64,000 nt of DNA from positions 930,001 to 994,000 of the forward strand of contig CAWEGO010000002.1 in assembly GCA_963808725.1 (NCBI GenBank). Reading direction: 5' to 3'. The position numbers and the translations under genes are program-made. The notes below the pieces were generated by a model. The model was not told where the DNA came from and searched no databases. It was given only the letters and a program-made list of their open reading frames with translations. This document shows, one piece after another, positions 1-9,074 of this stretch. The DNA is from JAHFUA01 sp963808725. Its GTDB lineage: Bacteria; Acidobacteriota; Terriglobia; Terriglobales; Acidobacteriaceae. How positions within the stretch are numbered: the stretch's first letter is position 1; the number at the start of each line of letters is the position of its first letter.

Positions 1-637
1 TCTGGACGACCGCGCGGCCATAGGTCGCCCAATCGGTGCGGTTCTGGCGCCACGCCTCCGATTCTTTGACCTTGCTGCGTATGAATAGTGCGAGCATAGC
101 GGGCAGGCCGCCGATAAAGAACATCGGACGCCAGCCCCAATGCGGAAAGACGGTGTAATACGCCAAAGCCGCCAGTAAGTAACCGAACGTGTAGCCTCCC
201 TGCAAGAGGCCGGACAGGATGCCCCGCAGCCTGGGGGGCACCGATTCCAGGGTTAGCGAGGCGCCCACACCCCATTCCCCGCCCATGCCGATCCCATACA
301 GCAAGCGCAGGAGAAAGAACATACGGTACGTGGGCGCCAGCCCCGACAGGAATGAGAGGAGAGAGTAGAAGATCACATTCAACATCAGGGGTATACGGCG
401 TCCCAAACGATCGGCCATGACGCCAAAAATGATTGCGCCCACCGGCCGGGTCATCAGACTCGCCATCAGCGTGAGTGCAATGGCGGGAACCGAAACGTGG
501 AACTCTTTGGCGACGGCGGGAACTACCATGACGAGAATGAAGAAATCGAATGCGTCCAGACTCCAGCCCAGGAACCCTGCTAGAACAGCATTCCTCTCGT
601 CTGCCCGAGTCGGTTTCGCCAGTGCCGTGGAGGCCAT
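1..637 (-). CDS. MFS transporter, C-terminus cut by window edge
   Basis: An inner-membrane major facilitator superfamily permease, probably of the sugar/organic-acid proton-symporter type. About 212 residues are visible, reading M-A-S-T-A-L from an ATG preceded by GGAAGGAG. The first helix GWSLDAFDFFI is typical of the NanT/JEN-like and aromatic-acid symporter branches, and the helix 2-3 loop carries the MFS signature in the form GVMADRLGRR. RLLYGIGMGGEWGVGA matches the helix 4 pattern. It lies upstream of the thiamine-diphosphate enzyme on the same strand, so it may import that pathway's substrate. The substrate is not readable, and the rest of the gene lies outside the window. Confidence 0.88.
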   Translation of the reverse strand, partial: MASTALAKPTRADERNAVLAGFLGWSLDAFDFFILVMVVPAVAKEFHVSVPAIALTLMASLMTRPVGAIIFGVMADRLGRRIPLMLNVIFYSLLSFLSGLAPTYRMFFLLRLLYGIGMGGEWGVGASLTLESVPPRLRGILSGLLQGGYTFGYLLAALAYYTVFPHWGWRPMFFIGGLPAMLALFIRSKVKESEAWRQNRTDWATYGRAVVQ

Positions 638-702
638 AACTTCTCCTTCCTCGCTCTAGGTTGTCCCTACGGGAGAACCTGCCGGCGTGGACCGGCGCGG
701 CA

Positions 703-2319
703 TCAGACGCGATACGGTCCCGCATCGACGATAGCCTGAATCACCGTCAGTCTGCGGTTACTCCAAGCCGAAGCTATTGCCGCTTCCACCTCGGAAGCGG
801 TTTCGCAGACCTTACCGTCCGCCCCAAATGCCTCCGCCACCTTGACGATGTCTGGATTCGCAAAGTCCACAGCGTTATGTGGCAACCCGCGACGTTCCTG
901 CGACATGGCGATCAGCGAGAGGGCGTCGTCGCACAAGACAACCACGATCAGCGGCAACTTTAGACGGCGGGCGGTTTCCAGTTCCGCCATATACATGGCG
1001 AAGCCTCCATCACCCAGGAAGGCCACTACAGGTTTGTCCGGCCATGCCAGTTGGGCGGCCATCGCGGCGGGGAATCCGTATCCCATCGCGGACAAGCCGT
1101 TGGACATAAAGAAAGACTTGGGTGCGTAGGTTGTCCACAGTTGGCCGACGAGGAACTTGTGCGCGCCGACATCGCAGGTAGCCACCGTCTCCCTGGGCAG
1201 AATCTTCCTGGCCGCAGAGACTACCTGGTGGGACGCCATCCCCGTGCCGGCGCGGGTGATGAGCTCCAGCAAGTCCCGGCGCTGAGTACTGATCTCCTGC
1301 GCCGTCCACGCGCGACGAGATGGCAATTGCTCGGCGAGCGCAGAAAGCGCCGTGGCAGGATGACCGACCAGCTCGACTTCCGCTGGATAAAACTCGTCGT
1401 GGTTGGGCAACGCGTCAACGTGAACCACCGGGGCCTGAAAATTCCAAGGTTTATCGAACTCCACAACATCGAGACCGCAAGCAACAATCAGGTCCGCTTT
1501 GGCTGCAAATTCGAGGACAAGCTTGTCTCCCAGCATCTCAAAAACTCCGGCAAAAAGCGGATGGTCCTCCGGGATCACGCCCTTGGCCTTGGGCATCACG
1601 ATGACCGGTGCGCCCAGCTTTTCCGCCAAGCCGACCAAGCTGTCACCCGCATTGGCGCGGAGAACACCCAGTCCTGCAAAAATGATCGGCCGCCCCGCGG
1701 CAGCCATCATTCTTGTGGCTTTGGACAACGATTCCTTGCAGGGCGCGCCCATACCGAGGAAGGTGCGAACCGGAGAAGTCGTTGGACATTTTCCACCAGC
1801 TTCCGCCTTGGCCAGATCACTGGAGAGAGTGAGATGGACGGCACCAGGCCGTTCACTGGTGGCGATCCGGATTGCCTTGTGCAGAGTCTCTGCCGCCGAG
1901 CCAGGATTAATCCACGCGCTCCATTTTGTGATCGGTTTGTAGAAAGCGACCGAGTCCAGGACTTGATGGGTAGCTGTATTGTAGCGGGATGATGCGATCT
2001 GTCCGGTAATCGCGATCAGGGGATCGCGGTCCATCCACGCATTGGTGACGCCGGTGGCCATGTTGGTCGCACCAGGGCCGATCGTCGCGACACAGACCCC
2101 TGGAATGCCCAGGATTTCGCCGGTCACGCCGGCAGCAAATGCGGCCGTGTTCTCGTGCTTGGTCAGCAGAAAAGGGATGTCCGCCTCTTTCAACGCATTC
2201 ATGAGTTCGACCACCTCGCCGCCGGGAAGACCGAAAACGTAAGGCGTCCCCACTCGCCGCAGGACTTCGGCCATCGCTTGGACCACCGTGGTGGTTTTGG
2301 TTTTTGCTGCCGCGCTCAT
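703..2319 (-). CDS. Thiamine-diphosphate enzyme, acetolactate synthase-like
   Basis: A 538-residue member of the acetolactate synthase/benzoylformate decarboxylase superfamily. The N-terminal pyrimidine-binding domain carries the catalytic glutamate in TKHENTAAFAAG, and GPGATNMATGVTNAW follows. The C-terminal pyrophosphate domain has GDGGFAMYMAE. The second half of the TPP motif reads CDDALSLI where Asn-Asn or Asn-Asp is usual. An upstream in-frame start exists at 2388, but the ATG at 2319 has GGGAGG at good spacing and begins with the conserved region, so I use it. The substrate could be pyruvate, a 2-oxoacid or an oxalyl/benzoylformate-type acid; no regulatory subunit is adjacent, which argues against a dedicated branched-chain synthase. 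Confidence 0.82.
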   Translation of the reverse strand: MSAAAKTKTTTVVQAMAEVLRRVGTPYVFGLPGGEVVELMNALKEADIPFLLTKHENTAAFAAGVTGEILGIPGVCVATIGPGATNMATGVTNAWMDRDPLIAITGQIASSRYNTATHQVLDSVAFYKPITKWSAWINPGSAAETLHKAIRIATSERPGAVHLTLSSDLAKAEAGGKCPTTSPVRTFLGMGAPCKESLSKATRMMAAAGRPIIFAGLGVLRANAGDSLVGLAEKLGAPVIVMPKAKGVIPEDHPLFAGVFEMLGDKLVLEFAAKADLIVACGLDVVEFDKPWNFQAPVVHVDALPNHDEFYPAEVELVGHPATALSALAEQLPSRRAWTAQEISTQRRDLLELITRAGTGMASHQVVSAARKILPRETVATCDVGAHKFLVGQLWTTYAPKSFFMSNGLSAMGYGFPAAMAAQLAWPDKPVVAFLGDGGFAMYMAELETARRLKLPLIVVVLCDDALSLIAMSQERRGLPHNAVDFANPDIVKVAEAFGADGKVCETASEVEAAIASAWSNRRLTVIQAIVDAGPYRV

Positions 2320-2411
2320 TCTGCATGCCTCCCAGCAGGGTTCCGCCTGAAAAAAGCGCGCCAGAAGCCAAGGCTCCAGCGCGCACATTTCCTCACCCGA
2401 AATTCGTCCTT

Positions 2412-4565
2412 TCAGCTCTGCTTCAGCGCCTGCAGAACGCGAGCCGGAGTCATGGGAAGCTGGAACAACCTGGCCCCGGTCGCGTCATAGACCGCGTTGG
2501 CGATGGCCGCGCCCAAGGTGATAATCGGTGGCTCAGCGATTCCATCCGGAGCCAACTCCAGGTTGTCAACAAGCACCACTTCCATCTTCGGCATGGTAGA
2601 GAAACGCGGAATTTCATAACTGTCGAAGTTCCGGGTAAATATCTCGCCATTGCTGAAACGTACCTCCTCGCTGAGCGAGTAGCCAACGCCCATGGTGATA
2701 CAGCCGTCAACCTGCTGGCGCGTGCCTTCCGGGTCGACGATGACGCCTGCGTCCACGGCGGTGACGACACGTTCCACCTGCACCTTTCCTGTGCTCTTGT
2801 CGATAGCGGCCTGGACCGCAGTCGCGACATAGGTTTTGTAAAAGGTGCCACAGGCTACGCCCACGCCCTGGCCGCTCGGCGCCCGCGCCGGTTTCCAGCC
2901 AAACTGCTTGGTTGCCGCATCGAGCACGCGCCGCATGCGTTTGTCGGTCAGATGCTGCAGGCGGAACTCGACTGGGTCGACGCCAGCTTTGTTGGCCAGG
3001 ATATCCATGTGCGATTCGCGAGCGAAGGTATTGGTAATCGCGCACGGCATGCGCCACGGCCCGACGAAGAACGGGTGCAGCCCGCCGCCGTTGTCCTGGT
3101 TCCGCCAGGCGGTCTGCGTGATCGGCACCGTCGTCGTCCTCTGGTTCGGGATGTCATAAAAGGTGACGGCGCCCCAGTCACCGGCGGCGTACACCGTGTA
3201 GTCCCACGAAACAATCTTTCCCTCGTTCATTCCAGAGCGGATCTTCACGACCGCGGCGGGACGGAACCTGGTGTAGAAGAAGTCCTCGTCACGACGCCAG
3301 ACAAGCTGGACGGGTTTGCCGACCATCTTCGCCAGGCGGGCCGCTTCGATAGCGTTCTGAGCGTTGTTCTTCCCGCCGAAGGCGCCGCCCACGTACGGAA
3401 CGATGACGCGCACGTTTTGTTTGGAGAATCCCAGAGCCTGCGCGACCCGGTCCCGCACGATGAATGGAATCTGGACGGCCGCCCATACGGTCGCCTTGCC
3501 GCCCTCGATCATCGCCAGGGCTGATTGAGTTTCAATGGGTGCGTGTGCGCCGTAGCTATGAAGATAGGTGAGCTCGAGCGGATTCGCGAGCTTCTCCGCG
3601 TCCGCCAGCGTTCCGCTCTCGGCCATCACTTTGGGTGGGTGCGCGTTCTTGAGTATGTGGTCGAAGATTGACTTATCGTCCAGACCGGTTTGGGGCCGAT
3701 CGAACTCTGCTTTGATGAGCGCCAGTGCCTTATCTGCCATATCAGGCCGATCGTGGATTACGGCGATAAAGTCACCGTCCCTCACCACCCGGGCGCCAGA
3801 CATTTTCTCCGCGGCGCTCGTGTCAACGTTCTTCAGCTTCGCGCCATGGGCCGGCGGTCTTAGAATCCGCGCATACACCATTCCAGGGACGGTGATGTCG
3901 CCGGTGTACCTGGCCTTGCCGGTCACCTTCTCGAGCGCGTCCTTGCGCTGCGGCGACTTTCCCATCACCTTGAACGCCGATACCGGTTTCAAAGGCACCT
4001 TGGTCAAGTGACGCTCGATGCGTTTGCCCTGGACCAGTTCCCCGTAGGTGATGCGCTTGCCCTGCGTCGGATCGGTGATGACGCCATCGCTTACCTGCAG
4101 CCGCTCGACGGGAGCATTGAACTTCTCCGCCGCCATTTGCAGGAGAACGGCCCTGGCCTCGGCCGTAGCTCCACGCAGGATCGGGCCAAGGACTCTCATG
4201 GACTGGGAACCGAATGTGCCTACGTCCCACGGGCACACGTCGGTATCGCCCATCACCATGTCGATCGAGTCGAAGGGGAAATCGAGCTCTTCGGCAACCA
4301 ACTGCGCTGCGGCCGTCTGCAAACCTTGTCCGAGTTCGACCCTGCCGACCATGCAGGTGACACGGCCGTCGGGCCGGATTTGAAGGAAGGCGTTGAAGTC
4401 GGTTGGGGTTGAGGGCGGCGCCTCGGTGTAGGGTTGTGGAGGTTGTTGGAACGCGTCCAAGGGGCTGACGCAGAAAAACACGATGAGTCCCGAGCCTCCG
4501 AGTTTGAGGAAGTCGCGGCGGCTAAGGGCGCCGTCTTCGGTCGTAATCGCTTCATCTAGTTTCAT
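2412..4565 (-). CDS. Molybdopterin-binding large subunit, xanthine dehydrogenase/IorB family
   Basis: A 717-residue molybdenum hydroxylase subunit that oxidises aldehydes or N-heteroaromatic rings. It starts with a twin-arginine signal (LSRRDFLKLGG at about residues 14-24 plus a hydrophobic stretch), so the complex should be periplasmic, as for isoquinoline 1-oxidoreductase-type enzymes. The Moco-domain signatures VGGAFGGKNNAQ and GQGLQTAAAQLVAEEL are present, and near the C-terminus AEPPI carries the glutamate expected at the active site. The ATG overlaps the stop of the upstream [2Fe-2S] subunit in an ATGA arrangement. The upstream subunit is frameshifted, so electron transfer may be impaired if that is real. 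No FAD subunit is nearby, as expected for the two-subunit type. Confidence 0.88.
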   Translation of the reverse strand: MKLDEAITTEDGALSRRDFLKLGGSGLIVFFCVSPLDAFQQPPQPYTEAPPSTPTDFNAFLQIRPDGRVTCMVGRVELGQGLQTAAAQLVAEELDFPFDSIDMVMGDTDVCPWDVGTFGSQSMRVLGPILRGATAEARAVLLQMAAEKFNAPVERLQVSDGVITDPTQGKRITYGELVQGKRIERHLTKVPLKPVSAFKVMGKSPQRKDALEKVTGKARYTGDITVPGMVYARILRPPAHGAKLKNVDTSAAEKMSGARVVRDGDFIAVIHDRPDMADKALALIKAEFDRPQTGLDDKSIFDHILKNAHPPKVMAESGTLADAEKLANPLELTYLHSYGAHAPIETQSALAMIEGGKATVWAAVQIPFIVRDRVAQALGFSKQNVRVIVPYVGGAFGGKNNAQNAIEAARLAKMVGKPVQLVWRRDEDFFYTRFRPAAVVKIRSGMNEGKIVSWDYTVYAAGDWGAVTFYDIPNQRTTTVPITQTAWRNQDNGGGLHPFFVGPWRMPCAITNTFARESHMDILANKAGVDPVEFRLQHLTDKRMRRVLDAATKQFGWKPARAPSGQGVGVACGTFYKTYVATAVQAAIDKSTGKVQVERVVTAVDAGVIVDPEGTRQQVDGCITMGVGYSLSEEVRFSNGEIFTRNFDSYEIPRFSTMPKMEVVLVDNLELAPDGIAEPPIITLGAAIANAVYDATGARLFQLPMTPARVLQALKQS

Positions 4566-5043
4566 GACGCCCTCGCTTTCCTGGCCCCGGAAGCTTCCTG
4601 AATGGCCTCGACGATACGATTCTGATGTGCCGCAGCGACACAAGTTGTCGTCCATATGGCGAATGATCTCTGCGCGCGTCGGCCGACGGTTCTTCAGAAG
4701 AAGCGCATAGGCCTGCATGATCATCCCGGGCGTGCAGTAGCCGCACTGGAGGGCGCTGTGCTTCACGAATGCCGCCTGGAGGGGATGGAGCTGCCCGTTC
4801 TTGCTCAGGCCCTCGATCGTGAGCAAGTGCTTGCCGGCGATGTCCTTGACCGGGAGCGTGCAGGAGCGGACCGCTTCCTTGTCTACGATGACGGTGCAGG
4901 CGCCGCACAAGCGCAGCGCCGCAGCCGAACTTGGCGCCGGTCAGGCCGAGGTCGGAGCGCAAAATCCACAGCAGCATGCGCTCATCATCGACCGTCACCC
5001 GCGTCGGCTTGCCATTGAGGGTGAATGAGATCGCTCGTTCCAT
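4562..5043 (-). pseudogene. [2Fe-2S] small subunit of Mo-hydroxylase, two frameshifts
   Basis: The electron-transfer subunit that pairs with the following large subunit. The first frame reads MERAISFTLNGKPTRV through KFGCGA. A single extra base near 4911 moves the reading to LCGACTVIVD, and a second extra base near 4619 is needed to reach RIVEAIQEAS and the TGA that overlaps the large-subunit ATG. Both cysteine motif groups (CGACT, and CGYCTPGM with CRCG) are intact once the shifts are corrected, giving 159 residues, the usual length. Neither site is a homopolymer. It is either a recently broken gene or sequence error; the intact downstream partner favours error, but I cannot decide. Confidence 0.85.
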
Positions 5044-5356
5044 AGAAGGATCCTTTCACTGGGGGCGCAATCCGCGCCACACAATTGCCATCGGTTCGAT
5101 ATAGGGGCACGCGCACAATTCGAGCTAAGTGTCTGCCCGACAGCGCAGTTTGCCTCTGCCCAGCTTGGCTTGGCAGTGATCCCCCGCACATCCCTTCGTG
5201 ACCAGGCCCAGCCTCGAAGGAAGGCCTGCCCAACACTGCCCGATCAGGTTTAGTGGGGCGGGTGGGTCAAGCCCGGCCAGTGGGCTTATGCGCACTCCTA
5301 GAGACGGATAACCGGGCACGTAGTTGGAAGAGGAGCCACACGCCCACATTTCAGCA
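5044..5356. other. Intergenic stretch without a recognisable gene
   Basis: Between the [2Fe-2S] subunit start and the end of the degraded RHS module. Short open frames here look random. I see no tRNA, no clear promoter and no terminator. It separates the Mo-hydroxylase pair from repeat-rich RHS debris. Confidence 0.6.
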
Positions 5357-5384
5357 CTACGCCGCTGCGACCTTTGGCCGGGAC

Positions 5385-5449
5385 GGGTGGCCCAGGCAAG
5401 CCACTACCTGAGCATTGGGTGCCCCAGACAAGCGCAGCTTGTCTGGGAA
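5385..5449. repeat. Palindromic repeat, GGTGGCCCAGG class
   Basis: The unit runs GGGTGGCCCAGGCAA, spacer, GGGTGCCCCAGAC, then a stem-loop CCAGACAAGC-gca-GCTTGTCTGG. The same layout occurs inverted at 5537-5598 and again at 6666-6733. It lies inside the tail of the degraded RHS frame. Confidence 0.8.
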
Positions 5450-5536
5450 TCGTTGTTGGAAATCCGTAATGCCCGCAGGCGCGTCCGGACTAGAATTGTA
5501 TACAAGATCGTATCCGGATCGGATATCAGAAACACC

Positions 5537-5598
5537 TTCCCAGACGAGCAAAAGACCCGCTCGTCTGGGGCACCCTAGATTTGCCTGGGCCACCCGCC
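5537..5598. repeat. Palindromic repeat, inverted copy of the 5385 unit
   Basis: Reads TTCCCAGACGAGC, loop, GCTCGTCTGGGGCACCC, four bases, then TTTGCCTGGGCCACCCGCC. It is the inverted counterpart of 5385-5449, and the two flank about 90 bp. Stem substitutions are compensatory (ACAAGC/GCTTGT versus ACGAGC/GCTCGT), so the fold is conserved rather than the primary sequence. Confidence 0.8.
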
Positions 5599-6464
5599 AA
5601 AGGCCAAGATTTCTCGCCTCTTTCCTTGCACCCAGCTCGACTACCGTGGAGAAGAGTCCGTTTTCCTCCAACACCTCGAGCCCGGTCGGATCGGCGGCGT
5701 TGACGGGGTTCTGTTTCACATAGATGTACGGGTTCCAGCTAAGACGACAGCACCTCTTGCCCTCAACCGGATCCCTGGTTATGAATCGCCCCACTGTTGG
5801 CCTGTACCACCGTGCTCGCATCTGGTACGAACTGACATTAGTGTCGAACTGTTCGCCGCTGTACAGGAAGCTGTTGGGCGTGGTGCCGGTGCTGGCGATC
5901 TGGTTGCCGAAGGCGTCGAACCGGTAGGTGTTGCCGACTGTGCCGGAGGTATTGGTCAGGAAGCGCACGTTCCCATGGCCATCGTAGCCGTAGAAGCTCG
6001 GCGTCCACGTGCCGCTGATCTGCTGGTTCTCGCTCACCCGCTGCCACCCATAGGCATACGTCCGCGTTACGGACCCGCTGACCAACTCATCCACCACTTG
6101 GGAGTAGCCCGTGGGATTCAGCGTGTCCACCAGGTATTTCGTCGTCACCCCGGCCGCCGTCTCAGAGACCCGGTTGCCGTCGCCGTCGTAGACAATGGTC
6201 ACGGCTCCGCGCGTGAGCATCCGGTTCTCAAAGTCGTAGCTGTAGGAAATTCCGCCCGAGGAGATCGTGTTGCCGTTGGCGTCGTAGTTGTCGGTCGTCA
6301 ACTGGTCGTGGCGTCATAAGAGAACGAACCCGGCGGGACGGCATTCAGGGTGGAGGTCATCTGCGTGCGGTTCCCGACAGGACCGCTAGTATCGTAGGAA
6401 CTAAAGTTGGTGCCCTCGAACTCCCAAGCGGAGACGCGGCTCTGCCACTGCATACATCGTTCCC

Positions 6465-6760
6465 GGGTCTCGAAAACCGCGAGACCTGGGGCACCCGGCA
6501 GTGCAGACTGTCATCGTTAGCGCACCCTTCGAAAACCGCGAAGGGTGCGGCACCCACACCCAGGCAAAGGGTGCGCCACCCGTCCGCGGCAGTGTACCGG
6601 AAACCAGCATCCCGACCACGGGCCGATCTTCTCCCAGATTCAGTGGCCGGAGGTCGACGAATATCTTCCCACACAAGCAGAAAACGCTTGTGTGGGGCAC
6701 CCACCGCACCCACCGTTACCTGGGCCACCCGCCAGTTCGAAAACCGCGAAGGGTGCGGCA
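6465..6760. repeat. Cluster of four palindromic repeats, no gene in 6302-6833
   Basis: The stretch between the two RHS modules holds hairpins GGTCTCG-aaaac-CGCGAGACC (6465-6496), GCACCCTTCG-aaaac-CGCGAAGGGTGC (6522-6548), a full GGTGGCCCAGG-class unit (6666-6733) and a partial TTCG-aaaac-CGCGAAGGGTGC copy (6734-6760). All share GGGGCACCC or GGTGCGGCA next to the stem. The part before 6430 is the frameshifted 5' remnant of the degraded RHS module. No other gene is visible. Confidence 0.75.
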
Positions 6761-6833
6761 GCCACACTGACGTGAACTCCGAAAAGGTACGCCACCCGCC
6801 CGCACAGACTTTTTGCGGAGCACACTCGTTCTA

Positions 6834-7112
6834 TCATCCGGAATGTGAATCGGTCTCTTCCCCGCGTGTTTTCATTATCGGTTCCTTCAGGAAGAACACA
6901 TGATCGTCAATGCCTTCGAGCAACACATTCAATTGTTGTCGTTCGACAATCACGTATTCGGCTTCAGGCACAAGTGCTCCAGCGAGGGCGCTCGTCGATT
7001 CGCCTCGGATAACTGGTGAACGCTCAACAAGCTCTAGCAACATGCGAACCTGCTTTTCCAGCAGCAGGAAACTACGTTGGCGGTTCGTCGGTAATATACG
7101 GTCTCGTCTCAT
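6834..7112 (-). CDS. Small protein after RHS tip, candidate immunity gene
   Basis: A 92-residue protein starting with ATG 28 bases after the stop of the RHS module at 7140-8270 on the same strand. That position is where immunity genes for RHS toxin tips usually sit. The sequence is charged, with a likely helical segment around FLLLEKQVRMLLELVERS, and lacks a signal peptide or membrane segment. I recognise no family. The immunity role is an inference from position only; it could equally be an orphan fragment among repeats. Confidence 0.45.
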   Translation of the reverse strand: MRRDRILPTNRQRSFLLLEKQVRMLLELVERSPVIRGESTSALAGALVPEAEYVIVERQQLNVLLEGIDDHVFFLKEPIMKTRGEETDSHSG

Positions 7113-7139
7113 AAGAGATGCACCACAGGCCGAGCAAGT

Positions 7140-8270
7140 TCAGTTCGGAAAAATCGCGCGGCACGTCAGTTCGCAGGCCGCGTGGCACAACACAAGGGCC
7201 ATTTCAGACTCTATTTCCAGCGGAGGAAGCTTCGTGTATATTTCCTCGCAGTAGCCCCAGCACTCTCTCAGGCACGCCCTGTACGCCGCCTTTCGAGCCA
7301 GCGCGGCTTCCACATCCTCCTCAGTTATTTTGGCGAACTCCACAAGTGCTTGCAGCCCCCTCGGATCTACCTTGTTCACCGGATCATTGAGGGCATAAAC
7401 GTACGTGTTCGACGGGGCAGGAGCGCAAGAGCCGCAGCATGTATTGAGCCCAGCACGGACAATGTATGGGGTTGAAGAAATCTCCTGACAGCACGAATGC
7501 TGCCGTTGCTCGAATGGATCCATGGTCAGAAATCGGCCTGTCGGCATCCTGTAGTACCGCGCTCTGAGATAAAGCAGATTGGTGCTGCCGTCGTACTGCT
7601 CCCCGCTGAACAGGTAGTTGTTCGGCGTCGTGCCGGTACTGGCGATCTGGTTGCCGAAGGCGTCGAACTGGTAAGTGTTGCCGACCGTGCCGGAGGTATT
7701 GGTCAGGAAGCGGACGTTGCCATGGCCGTCGTAGCCGTAGAAGCTCGGCGTCCACGTGCCGCTGATCTTCTGGTTCTCGCTCACCCGCTGCAAGCCGTAG
7801 GCATACGTCCGCGTTACGGACCCGCTGACCAACTCATCCACCACTTGGGAGTAGCCCGTGGGATTCAGCGTGTCCACCAAGTATTTCGTCGTCACCCCGG
7901 CCGCCGTCTCAGAGACCCGGTTGCCGTCGCCGTCGTAGACAATGGTCACGGCTCCGCGCGTGAGCATCCGGTTCTCAAAGTCGTAGCTGTAGGAAATTCC
8001 GCCCGAGGAGATCGTGTTGCCGTTGGCGTCGTAGGTATCGGTCGTCAACTGGTCGTTGGCGTCGTAGAAGAACGAGCCGGGCGGGACGGCGTTCAGGGTT
8101 GAGGTCATCTGCGTACGGTTGCCGACCGCGTCGTAGCTGTAGCCGACCGTGCCGTTGTTGCCTCCCGGATCGCTGGTGATCGCCTGCGAGGCGAGCCGGT
8201 AGTCGTTCTCGCAAAGCCGACCTTCCGGGCTAGATTCGAGTGTAAAGGAAGGCCGATTTAATGTCCCCAA
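7140..8270 (-). CDS. Orphan RHS core module with cysteine-rich tip
   Basis: A 376-residue C-terminal RHS fragment. YD-type repeats run through residues about 40-230 (YSYDAVGNRTQM, YDANGNTISSGG, YDGDGNRVSETA), followed by the RHS core LYLRARYYRMPTGRFLTMDP and NDPVNKVDPRGLQ. About 70 residues follow with eight cysteines in a short span (for example CLRECWGYCEEIY and CHAACELTC). Most of the core is almost identical to 5860-6300, so one arose from the other or both exchange by gene conversion. There is no N-terminal shell or signal, so it is a displaced tip module rather than a full RHS toxin. The start is uncertain: RHS similarity begins only about 20 residues in. Confidence 0.72.
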   Translation of the reverse strand: MGTLNRPSFTLESSPEGRLCENDYRLASQAITSDPGGNNGTVGYSYDAVGNRTQMTSTLNAVPPGSFFYDANDQLTTDTYDANGNTISSGGISYSYDFENRMLTRGAVTIVYDGDGNRVSETAAGVTTKYLVDTLNPTGYSQVVDELVSGSVTRTYAYGLQRVSENQKISGTWTPSFYGYDGHGNVRFLTNTSGTVGNTYQFDAFGNQIASTGTTPNNYLFSGEQYDGSTNLLYLRARYYRMPTGRFLTMDPFEQRQHSCCQEISSTPYIVRAGLNTCCGSCAPAPSNTYVYALNDPVNKVDPRGLQALVEFAKITEEDVEAALARKAAYRACLRECWGYCEEIYTKLPPLEIESEMALVLCHAACELTCRAIFPN

Positions 8271-8363
8271 ATATTCTTTTTGCCAGCAGCATCGGTTCCC
8301 GTTGATCCCGCTTCCTTCGATTGCATTAGCTCGTCAAACCGCCGGTGGCTTGGGCGATTGCAA

Positions 8364-9074
8364 CTAACCAAAATATGCGTCGTGTACCTCTTGGCGATCG
8401 ACGAGCTCAGTTGAGCTACCTGCCGCCACCACACGACCTTTGGAAAGCACATATCCATAGTGCGAGATGGCGAGCGTCTGGTGCACGTTCTGTTCAACTA
8501 GAAATACGGTGATGCCACGCTCATTGATCTGGCGAATGATATTGAAGTTCTCCTTGACCAGGAGCGGCGAAAGACCCAGCGACGGCTCGTCGATCAAGAG
8601 CAGCTTCGGCGCCCGCATCAGCCCGCGCCCGATCGACACCATGGCCTGCTCGCCTCCGGACATGGTGCCCGCGAGTTGAAGACGCCGCTCGGCCAAGCGA
8701 GGGAACAGGCGATAGATCTCCGCCAGGCGCTGGTTCGTGACGGCATCGGAGGGCTCCTGGTACGCACCGAGACGTAAATTGTCCTCAACCGTGAGCTTGG
8801 GAAAGACTTTGCGACCCTCGGGGATGCAGGCGATGCCTGCAGCAATGACCTTATGGGTCGGCAAGGCAGTGATGTCGCGGCCGTCGAACACAATCCGACC
8901 GGTGCGCGGCGGCGTCAAGCCGAGGATGGAGCGGATCAGCGTAGTTTTGCCGGAGCCGTTGGATCCGAGGAGGCACGTGATGCGCCCGGGCTCGATCGTG
9001 AGCGATACGCCTTCCAGCACGTCGGCCTTGTCATAGGCGGCGGTGACGCCGGCGATCTCCAGGCGGGCACTCAT
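8364..9074 (-). CDS. livF: Branched-chain-type ABC transporter ATPase LivF
   Basis: A 236-residue ATPase of the LivF type, one of two that drive a hydrophobic amino-acid/amide/urea-class importer at the inner membrane. Walker A is GSNGSGKTTL, the signature is TMSGGEQAMVSIGRGLM, Walker B is LLLIDEPSLGLSP, and the H-loop region is VFLVEQNVHQ. It is the last gene of a livK-livH-livM-livG-livF run on the minus strand; its ATG overlaps the livG stop by one base. Length is normal for the family. The substrate is not determined by this subunit. Confidence 0.93.
   Translation of the reverse strand: MSARLEIAGVTAAYDKADVLEGVSLTIEPGRITCLLGSNGSGKTTLIRSILGLTPPRTGRIVFDGRDITALPTHKVIAAGIACIPEGRKVFPKLTVEDNLRLGAYQEPSDAVTNQRLAEIYRLFPRLAERRLQLAGTMSGGEQAMVSIGRGLMRAPKLLLIDEPSLGLSPLLVKENFNIIRQINERGITVFLVEQNVHQTLAISHYGYVLSKGRVVAAGSSTELVDRQEVHDAYFG

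Larger units (their letters stand above)
5357..6301 (-). pseudogene. Degraded RHS core module with repeat-derived tail
   Basis: The C-terminal end of an RHS/YD-repeat protein: YDANGNTISSGG, YDGDGNRVSETAAGV, YGYDGHGNVRFLTN, then the core motif RFITRDPVEG and NPVNAADPTGLE, after which RHS proteins change to variable toxin tips. It lacks the large N-terminal shell. Upstream, from 6302 to about 6430, the same protein continues with indels relative to the second copy at 7140-8270. The roughly 110-residue tail past DPTGLE is largely a translation of two palindromic repeats (5385-5449 and 5537-5598), for example LWRVAQANLG. No toxin domain is recognisable. It is probably an orphan, decaying module rather than a working effector. 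Confidence 0.75.

Noticed and set aside
4562..5043. Programmed +1 frameshifting as the explanation for the many single-base shifts
   Set aside because: The break sites share no slippery sequence, stop codon or ribosome-site stimulator, and both gains and losses occur in mutS2.
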